64,000 bases of DNA from Hibiscus mutabilis. Taxonomy: Eukaryota; Streptophyta; Magnoliopsida; Malvales; Malvaceae. Shown one piece after another: positions 55,730-64,000 of the stretch. The stretch is taken from contig CM033732.1 of assembly GCA_019671005.1 (NCBI GenBank), positions 12,001,932 to 12,065,931 of the forward strand, written 5' to 3'. A program made the position numbers and the translations under genes. The notes beneath the pieces are model-generated. The model was not told the DNA's origin, searched no databases, and saw only the letters and a list, made by a program, of their open reading frames with translations. Numbering within the stretch: position 1 is the stretch's first letter; each line of letters starts with the position of its first letter.

Positions 55730-56240
55730 ATGAATCTCGAACCTTAAATCCTAAATCATAAACTCTAAACCATAAACCCTAAAGATCAAACCACAACCTC
55801 TAAACCCTAAACAATAAACCTCAACCTAACACAAACCTTAAACTTCAAGCATTAAACCCTAAATCCTAAACCATAAATGATAAACTACAACACCTAAACA
55901 TTAAACCCCAAATCTCAAACATCAAACCACAAACTCTAAACCTTAAAAATAAATCCCAACCCACACTCAAACTTCAAACACTAAACCATAAACCTCAAAC
56001 CCTGAACAATAAAACTTAAACCCTAAACATCAAACTACAATCTCTAAGCCTTAGATAATAAACATTAACCAAAACCCCAAACTCCAAACCCATATCCCTA
56101 AACCATGGACCTTAAACCCTAAACTTGAAACAATAAATCATGAATCCTAAAACCTACACATCTAAACCCAATAATCCTAAACCTTAAACCACTAACCTTG
56201 AACTTCACACACTAAACCTTAAACCTTAAACACCAACCCA
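55730..56240. repeat. Degenerate telomere-like (CCCTAAA) array
   Basis: About 500 bp consist of overlapping CCTAAAC, AACCCTAAA and AAACCTTAAAC words in one orientation, for instance at 55750-55870 and 56090-56220. The plant telomere repeat is CCCTAAA/TTTAGGG; here most units are mutated (CCATAAA, CCTTAAA, CAATAAA). It is an interstitial remnant. Confidence 0.8.
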
Positions 56241-56509
56241 TAAATCTTAATCTATAAAAATAATATAATAATCAATGTCAAAACAAGAGGAAAATATGAA
56301 GCTAGAATTTTAAGGGTAAAAGGGTACATTCATACATAACACTTATCTTTTAACTTTATCACAAATTTCACCACAAAATACCTTGATGTAGTAACAACCA
56401 TCTTTCATCCATCTTTTTAATACACAAGTGTTATTTAATACAACACATTTCTCTTTAATACACATCTCTTTTACACAATTGTCTGTGACTTAAATTTATA
56501 ATGGTCCAA

Positions 56510-56715
56510 AGTTCATATGGTGGATAGTTAGTGGGCGCGCGGATGCGGGTGGAAACAGTGCGAGTAAGGTCTCAAATCTATCATATACTCACAACCCACG
56601 GCGGATATGACTTTTTACATCCACACCCATCCACTACTCACTAAACTTGTACTCATCTTCACCCTAACTAGGATGAGTATAGTGCGAAATCTACGAAACT
56701 ATGTTCGACTGCTAT
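56510..56715. repeat. Dispersed CCCACGGCGGATAT-type repeat, fourth member
   Basis: Shares with 6150-6340 the phrases 'tatggtggatagt...gtgggcg', 'gtaaggtctcaaatc', 'acccacggcggatatgactttt' and 'ccacacccatccactac'. Orientation is the same. Confidence 0.65.
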
Positions 56716-58134
56716 TCCGAAGAACCACTCCTTGGTTTCGAGGATTAAACTGAATTACATTTTTATTTTTAATGAAAATTTATTAACTTATTTAGCGGAA
56801 AAGAAAAGCCAAACCAAGGTAATTTTACTGCTTTTAAATCATCGACATTATGCAGGTTGTAATCGCTCAACTTTAATTTGATGTAATTTGATTTCTCTAA
56901 GCAATACTGATGTAAAAAAAAAGTTTATACTACAAGTATTTTAAGTATACTAATTTTTTTATTTAGGTGTATAAAATATTTTTTTTGGTCAAAATATATA
57001 CTTATGTATATATTTTTTCATCTCGGTCCCTAAAAATTGACATGTAGCATTGATTAAAAATGTAGGCATCAATTTTGACAAAATATTTACTTTGACAGAA
57101 AAATATTTTAGGTACCTATTTTGATCAAAATATATATTTTAAGTTTTGACCAAAAAATACTTTAGGTACCTAAATAAAAAAATCAAAGAGGTTTAAAACT
57201 TTAGAAAGGAAGATTTCAATAGTTTTTCTTTTCTCACAAAATTAGAAGTTTTTGGAATTTTTCAAAAAAAAAAAAAACTTGGATGCATAACGGCAAGTCC
57301 AACGTTTTAAGTTAGGCTACTTAGCAGCTTATTATTTTGCTGAAGCTGCGTACATAAACTGCAAGTTCCCATGTTTCAAATTCCCAACTCACTGAATCTT
57401 TTCAGCTCTGAAGTCACATGGCAAAATGGGTAATTTTGGTGGAAAATGTCCGACCTAAGGTTCCTACGTAACTGAATCTCGAGTTCTCGATGTTTATGCG
57501 ACGAGAGATATACAAAGTTGCTAAAAGACATTTGTACAATTCTAACAAAAACCTGTTGCTTCAATGTCTTCTACTGTAAGTCGATGAAACTTATCACATC
57601 ATTTGCTAACTATATTAGCTTACCTATCAAAAGTTCATGCATTTCGGCATGTAAGGCATGGCACTATCACAAGCAAAATATTGAAGTCCTTATTTTGTGC
57701 GACCACAAACAAATGACTTCAACCCCAAATCTCAAGGTCATGCATTAAACAAGCCACCTTCCCAATGCAGGCAGTGAGCTTCTCTATTCCAACCGAAATC
57801 ATCGGATGCCAAACCAATCTGCAATCGCAAGTATAAATTAACAATGAGTTCCACCAGTTTTTTGTTTTTGATACAATGAAGTCCACTATAATATCACACC
57901 CTAAGATTCTTGTGTCATATCCAGACATTCAAATTTTAGGCTGACATCAGTTTTAGACTTAACAAGCAGTCAGAAATGCTGGCTACATTTAAGGTCATCT
58001 GAGAGTACCAGATATAGTATAAACTGTCAGAATTGAGATTTCATGCTTATTACCAAATCAACTAAAGATGGAAAAGCCATTTACCATAATGCTATGCAGA
58101 ATATAAAGAATCTCTCTCTTCCATCCATCCAAAA
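56716..58134. other. Intergenic DNA downstream of the PTST-type gene
   Basis: No gene is seen. The right end should hold the 3' untranslated region of the minus-strand gene. There is a degenerate inverted arrangement around 56930-57190, where the phrases 'taggtacctatttt' and 'aaaatactttaggtacctaaata' recur, and otherwise AT-rich sequence. Confidence 0.4.
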
Positions 58135-61100
58135 TTATCGTTCAACTCGGAGAATGTTGTTACATATTCTACCGTTGGTTGTTGACTCTCTCTCTGGATC
58201 AAGTTTCCATTGACCATCAACAATAAATTTTATCTGCAATCAAACAAGATAATGGAATGGAAGTTATGACCGATTCATTCCTTTTATAACATAGAGGTAC
58301 TAAATGATCTTTAATGACAACATCAGATCCAAAAATCATGTACATTTAAAATTAAAGCAGTCACTATGCCATTCACCTTTCAAAGGGATCCTCTGTTTTC
58401 AATCAGAAAATGAGAAGGAAGAACTTATTGGTAGGTATTATATTAAGTCAAAGTTTGCCGACCCCTAACATAATATTACCCTCATTCTACAAAATTTTCA
58501 AGAATAGTGTTCTTAGAAAAAGAGTTCTGAACTTTTAGATTTTTAATGGATTCCTTAAGCAAACATTGAACAAATCCTCTGATAATAAAATACGCTTTTT
58601 GTCCTAAACCAAAGGATCCTTTGATTAATTGATCACAATTAGTGTGGAGGCTCATGCCCCTCACGTCGACAACTTATAGTGTAGTTTTGGATCAAAGAAT
58701 TTTATTTAATTCTCAAAAAACTGAAATGAACAAAATAATCTACACCTTTGCATTGTAGTTAGTTTTCAATAGCATGCTATTCATTTGGGTACGGTTTCTG
58801 AAAGCTAAATAGTGTGGTCTGGTTTCAAAAGTTCTAAAAACAGCTCATTTTTTTTGCAATAGACATCTAATTTCTCTTATCATTATGAAATACAAAAAAT
58901 CACTTTTAGGATATCTCTAGGAGTCTAGGCATAAAATAAGCAGGCAACTCTTTGAAGTGAATTGAGAACAAATGATTTCAATATTTAACAGAAAAATGCA
59001 AGTAAGCACATTAATAAGTCAGTGGCAGATGTAGCAATGAAGTTATTTTGTTATTTGGTAGAAGTTCATACCTCATATACCCCGGGATAAAGCCATAGCA
59101 CTGTTGACCAGATTTTGGATTTACTGGCAAGTGTGTAAACAAAACACATATAAGCAGAAGTACAAAAATCAAGAGAAAAAATATAGCATGCAGAACCGAT
59201 AAAAAAGAATGAGATACGGTGCTTCAAGTCCAATGAAACATCATTTGCTAGTAATTTTTCAAATTTCCTCATCATAAATACACAGTGTTTAGAAAATTCT
59301 TGTGGAAAGAATCGATTTTCTAGTCCTACTATTAGTAAACCTTAATGGTGAACTGAAACAAGTTGAGTACTGTATGCTAATAATAACAAAATGTGACCAC
59401 ATAGAAGATACAATTAAATCTAAAGACCAGTACTCTAGCAGAAAATATATTTGATGAAAGAGAACATTTAACACCTTGACTCGAAGGGGTTTTCGATGGT
59501 AGAAGATGGCTTAGGATCCATTTTAATCCGATGATGCCAACCGTTGAAGCTACCGGATACCTCCACAATTTCACCATCTCCAGAGTATTCGAGTTGCACC
59601 TATTATAGCAGTTCAAAATTCAATTTCATTTGTTTCGATATTTACTTGCCTTGAAAAAACTACAATAGCAATGAGCAGGAAAATATTGTGCGAGGTTGAC
59701 TGTAAAAGGATATCATAATCTTGTTCCCGGAATGATAATAGTAAAAGATAATTATAAAGCTCATTACAAATATACTATGTTGCTCATACTCCTCATTTTT
59801 ATTTAAGTACCCGTGTCCAACACATAGATACATGAATCTGACCTCCAATAATTATCCAAATATATAGAAAAACTTAGAAAAGTCTTATCATACCCGTGTC
59901 AGATACATAACCGTATACCACAATCACACCCAAGTCCAAATAACATAGAAAAACATATAAAAATAGAGGGAAAATGAAAATCAAACAAAAACCCAGCAAG
60001 ACTGTTACGAAATGTACCTCCTGTAGGCCTGATAGGCTTTCCTCAGCAGCTTGCAATTCAGCATCTTTGTCAGAGACAAGTTTTTGAGCTTTCTGGATCT
60101 CCATTTCAGCCTTGGTTTGCAAGGAAGACAAAGCCATCTGGAGAAAAGAGTGATAAGAAAAATATACTGATAGGAACCTTTATAGATGAATAGCATTTCA
60201 ATATGTGCTTAACGGACTTTATATACAGACACGGAAGTTATTAAATAAGCTCAAACATGCTCCCTGATATATGTGCAAAAACCACACAAAATGCTCTAAG
60301 GAGAAAATGGGTAAGAAAATAGCAAAACATACCTTTTCCTTCTCAATCTGCTCCTTCAAATGGGATAATTCTAATTCCTTCTGGTGCTATTCACACAAAA
60401 GAAGCAATAAAGATGCTAGATGGTTCATTTATGTAAAAAAGAAAACCCTTCACATATTGACAAAACTATAAAAATAATTAGTAGTGAGAGATATTATACG
60501 TTAAAACTATATACCAGCATAAACTTCAGATGATTAATCTCAATTAGGTTGTCCCTTCCAATCATCTGCAACAAAGAGGAACAGACACTAAGATATTATA
60601 TGTGAAAATAAACACTGAATTTAATCCAAATTAGAACTGGAAAAGACCTCAGAATCCAAATCCTCCCTCAAATCATTGTCGTTTAGTGTTTGAGCTTCCC
60701 TATTATCATAGCAGAAAAATAATTATCAGAAGGCTTAAGCCAACCAAAACAAAAGAAATTAAGCAAACAAATTATTTAAGTTGACTCCAGTTGAAGGAAG
60801 GTGTGATATCAATGTTTATTATCCATGTCTCCGTGGCTTCAACAGTAAGTTTAACTATGTTACTTGGACCTGAATGGAAGTGTTTTCCAAGAATTCCATG
60901 TATTTGGAGGATCCTTAGAGGATTGTAAAACACGGGTATTTCAAGAAAAATGAAGATGAGCAACATAAAAGTGTAATGCCACTAAACCACTCTCTATTAA
61001 CAAAATATAGTAAGGAAAGTAGAGTATTCTAAATAATCATAGACTTAAAGCAGAAAATAACACTGAGTTGTAGATCTAGTACTGTAAACTTTTTGAACAT

Positions 61101-62930
61101 TGTCCTAACCTCCAAGGTACGTAATCCATTGCTACAGGAGGAGCAACCTGCTTGGCAACTGTTGCACTTCCCTTCGATTTGATGGCAGCATCATAGGCAT
61201 GTCCGGAGCTTTCATCACTTCTTTTCCGAGATTGAGTTGCCACTTCATTATTAGTTCCAACAACTTCCTTGCTTTGTTTGTCACCACTTTCATTTAATAG
61301 CTCGTAAACATCATCTGCATAGCCAGCAACAGTTGATACTTGAATTAATGTTTCGAACCCACAGAATAAATAAAGGGGCAATCTTTTGAAATTTGAAACA
61401 GCCACAGGGACCATCTACAATTTGGTGTTCAAACCAAAAGCAGAAACCATCCTCATGAAATGGAACAAAACAATGTAACAAAACAGTGTATCTACTGAAA
61501 CTTACACTCAATTGCATCCAAATCCCCGTTCTGAACAAAATTTGCAACTTTTTCCTCCAAAGCTGACATGTTTGCAGGTTCTTTAGGAATCAAATTATCA
61601 AAATTATGACCCTGATTAACATTAAAACTCCTAGAATTATGACCCTCAACTGAGAGAAAAGTTGATGCAAAAACATCTTCAAGCACAGTTTCCTTCGTGT
61701 AATTATGGTCAGCAGAATCAACACCCTCTCCAACTAATTTATTCTCCCTGTTGAAAACTTCAGTTGGCTCAGAATTATTTTCCTCTGGGAGAAAAGTTGA
61801 TGTGAAAAGATCTTCAAGCGTAGCACCTTCCGTTTCATTTTGATCTCCAGAAGTAGCTTCCTTTGTGCAAATATGGTCAGCAGAATCAACACCCTCTCCA
61901 ACTAAATTATTCTCAATGTTGAAAACTTCAGTTGGCAAGGAAACATCTTCGATTGCATTCTCAGTCCTTTGATATTGGCCTTTAAAAGTATCTTCTGAAT
62001 CACCATTGGCATCATGCTTTTGAACTACACTTTTCTCTGCAACAAATCCATCACTGTCTGTTTCAGGGGAGCTCGAAAGAAGCTGTCTCATAAGCTTGTA
62101 TCCTCTTCGTCGAATAATGTTAGCCAGATCATTCCTACGAAAGAACAATTGGGTAACAAGTAAAACATATTTCCTTTTCTCCCCTCACTCCCTTTTCCCT
62201 CTTTTGCCATCAGTACATAATTTGACATCATCAGATAAATCAAATTGAATAACAGAATAATATTAACCTAAGACCCTGGTAGATTACTTAATTTCAACCA
62301 TTAGTAGTTTAGCAACAAGTATATCTCCAAAATCAAAACTTGGTTCCAATCCAGGCCAAAAGGTTATACTTTTCATAAAACCCACAATTTCCCTGCCAAT
62401 TCAAATAACAAATAAAAATTTGGACTTAATCAAGGCCAAAAGGTTAAACTTTTCATACAACCCACAATTTCCCCAACATTTCAAATAACCAATTTTCAAG
62501 TGAATGAAAAATAATCAGTAAAAAAGGAACAAAAATTCTGAATTTTAACTGTAAAAGCACCTTCCATGCCGAGAAAGCTCTTTCAATGAGGGAACATGAC
62601 CCTCTTGAAGCCCAACCGCAGCTACAAATTCCCTTATATCATTACACAGTTCCTCATTGCTCTTTACCTTTCTCCCACTCCTGAAATAAGAAACAAAATA
62701 ACAAAACCAGTCATTAAAAAAGCAAAGCAAATGAACTATCAATAAAAATGAAAACTTTATACAAAAAGTACAAACCTGGGTCTTCTAGTAGAGAAAGCAC
62801 ATATATGTAAGTTTCTTCTGGGTTTGTATTCGTGGGTTATCCAGCTCGGCCGGCGTTGTGGCTTTGATGAGGAGATGGATTTATGAGGAGAGAGGGATGG
62901 GAAAGTTGGAAACTGAAACAAGGTTGCCAT
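58135..62930 (-). CDS. PTST2/PTST3-type chloroplast CBM48 protein (starch granule initiation)
   Basis: Eleven exons, all GT-AG, on the minus strand: 62930-62776, 62680-62561, 62134-61506, 61314-61110, 60699-60648, 60565-60515, 60386-60333, 60137-60018, 59599-59475, 59123-59072, 58233-58135. They sum to 1662 bases, an unbroken frame of 553 codons plus TAA. Order in the protein: a Ser/Arg-rich transit peptide; a conserved N-terminal block (NEELCNDIREFVAAVGLQEG, then IIRRRGYKLMRQLL); a long variable acidic region with a 56-residue duplication; a coiled coil (about 380-460); a C-terminal CBM48 glucan-binding domain (VSGSFNGWHH, YPGVYEIKFIVDGQW, NNILRV). PTST2 and PTST3 bind malto-oligosaccharides in the chloroplast stroma and work with starch synthase 4 to start starch granules. 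Which of the two this is I cannot decide by eye. No lesion was found, so it is probably functional. Confidence 0.88.
61615..61940 (-). repeat. 168-bp in-frame tandem duplication inside PTST-type exon 3
   Basis: The phrases TEVFNIENNLVGEGVDSADH and TEVFNRENKLVGEGVDSADH, each followed by a KE...LED-F-STFL tail, are 168 bp (56 codons) apart. Length is a multiple of three, so the frame is kept. It lies in the variable region between the N-terminal block and the coiled coil. Confidence 0.85.
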
Positions 62931-63030
62931 TGTGGGTAAAACCTATTTGCAGCATTGAATGCTTGATTATAGTTCTATAATGCTGTCATGTTGTCAGACG
63001 AAGGAATCGTGGAGTTGGGAGTGTACAAGG

Positions 63031-63038
63031 TTTATATA
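63031..63038 (-). promoter_or_regulatory. Likely TATA box of the PTST-type gene
   Basis: The minus strand reads TATATAAA, about 100 bp upstream of the start codon at 62930, a fitting distance for a promoter with a 5' leader of about 70 bases. No other core element was evident. Confidence 0.5.
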
Positions 63039-63149
63039 CATACGAGGAGTTGAGATTTGAGGTTTCAGGCTCCGTTGAGAATGTGCTGAAAACGAGGTAG
63101 TGGTTTGCTGGTGTTTAGAGGATTTTTTGGGTGTTCAGTTTTATTAACT

Positions 63150-64000
63150 GTCAATTCAATGTTGCGATGATTGAGATGAAATCTCAGGAAACATTATCTT
63201 TGATTTTTTTTTTTTTTTGTTCCAGTTATTTCTGAATGTTCCGTTTAGATCAATTTAGGCAAAAAGGTTGAAAATTAGAGTGATCCATTTGGAAGGCCCA
63301 AAAAGAACAAATGCTGGGTTTTTCTTCACGGAATAGCCCATAAAGTTTTTTTTTAAATCTTTTTTCTAAAGGTTTTAGAAGTAAATCGAGTAAGCATTTG
63401 TTTAGATGAAACACTTCAAACATATTCTAAAAGTGATTATAATGCAATATAAGTTCATATATTTTTAATTATTTGGCAATATGTATATACCTTATGGACA
63501 AAGCAATTTGAACTCGTATCTCTTAATATGAACATCATCTATTTTTTTACTAGGACACTTGTTGAGTTAAAAAAAAATATGTGTCACCACTCAAAACCTA
63601 TTAGGAGCAAATTCTACCATCCCCTCCTCTCTAAAGGTTTTAGAAGTAAATCGAGTAAGTATTTGTTTAGATGAAACACTTCAAACATATTCTAAAAGTG
63701 ATTATAATGCAATATATGTTTATATATATTTTTAATTATTTGACAATACGTATATACCTTATGGACAAAGCAATTTGAACTTGTATCTCTTAATATGAAC
63801 ATCATCTATTTTTTTACTATGACACTTATTGGGTTAAAAAAATTTATGTGTCACCACTCAAAACCTATTAGGAGCAAATTCTACCCTCCCCACCTCTCTC
63901 CGCTTAAACTTATTTTTCGTATAAAAATATGTTCAAATTGAACTGTCTTTGGATTTGGATCTTCTCGATATCGGATCGGCTCAATTTTTTTTTCAAGCTC
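63150..64000. other. Right-end intergenic DNA
   Basis: After a T run at 63208-63220 the sequence is dominated by a 265-bp tandem duplication (63366-63895). No gene is seen. The phrase 'caatttgaactcgtatctcttaatatgaacatcat' links it to the repeat at 12310-12340. Confidence 0.5.
63366..63895. repeat. 265-bp direct tandem duplication
   Basis: The unit beginning CTAAAGGTTTTAGAAGTAAATCG at 63366 recurs at 63631 and runs to about 63895. The two copies differ at only a few positions, so the duplication is recent compared with the surrounding repeats. Confidence 0.92.

Noticed and set aside
57376..57928. Short minus-strand frames downstream of the PTST-type gene
   Set aside because: No domain, no splice partners and no continuity with the gene; more likely 3' untranslated or intergenic sequence.

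Overview
This window is plant nuclear DNA, most probably from a eudicot with a transposon-rich genome. The evidence is spliced GT-AG genes for chloroplast proteins, plant LTR retrotransposons with tRNA-Asp, tRNA-Arg and initiator tRNA-Met primer-binding sites, a Stowaway MITE, and plant-type telomere-like repeats. About two thirds of it is one nest of retrotransposons, with a single-copy gene neighbourhood on either side. I cannot name the species.

Left flank (1-12.6 kb). The window opens inside the 3' end of an Athila-like Ty3/Gypsy element (terminal ORF, polypurine tract, 3' LTR). A tandem-repeat-rich LTR-like segment (about 3.1-4.7 kb) and AT-rich intergenic DNA with small repeats follow. 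A minus-strand, multi-exon gene for a DUF4079-type chloroplast membrane protein (9.6-11.5 kb) carries several lesions and is probably a pseudogene.

Nest (12.6-55.2 kb). The outer host is a Tat/Ogre-type Ty3/Gypsy element: LTRs at 12636-15114 and 44015-55193 (the 3' one interrupted), a tRNA-Arg PBS, a DUF7745-like ORF1, gag, RT, a second RNase H and integrase. Inside it are: (1) a Copia 5' LTR, PBS and leader that interrupt gag; (2) Athila copy 1 (21.7-33.0 kb), with gag, protease, RT-RNase H, integrase and a post-integrase ORF, ending in an odd LTR-PBS fragment; (3) a minus-strand element with 3.7 kb LTRs inserted in the integrase core (target duplication TTTGT/TTCGT); (4) a truncated LTR of the same family in the opposite orientation, abutting the Ogre 3' LTR; (5) Athila copy 2 (45.0-53.4 kb), inserted in the Ogre 3' LTR with a perfect GTCGG duplication and lacking RT, RNase H and most of integrase; (6) a Stowaway MITE in the same LTR. 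Every element carries stops or deletions, so none looks autonomous.

Right flank (55.2-64 kb). After a degenerate telomere-like array comes an apparently intact 11-exon minus-strand gene for a chloroplast PTST2/PTST3-type CBM48 protein of starch granule initiation (58135-62930). Its predicted exons sum to an open frame of 553 codons. A 265-bp tandem duplication lies near the right end.

The points most worth following are the dense use of short palindromes in the elements (TTGCC-NN-GGCAA in the Athila family, GTATCGATAC in the minus-strand family, CTAGAG...CTCTAG hairpins upstream of the Athila polypurine tract), an ochre codon inside gag shared by both Athila copies, and the lesions in the DUF4079 gene.
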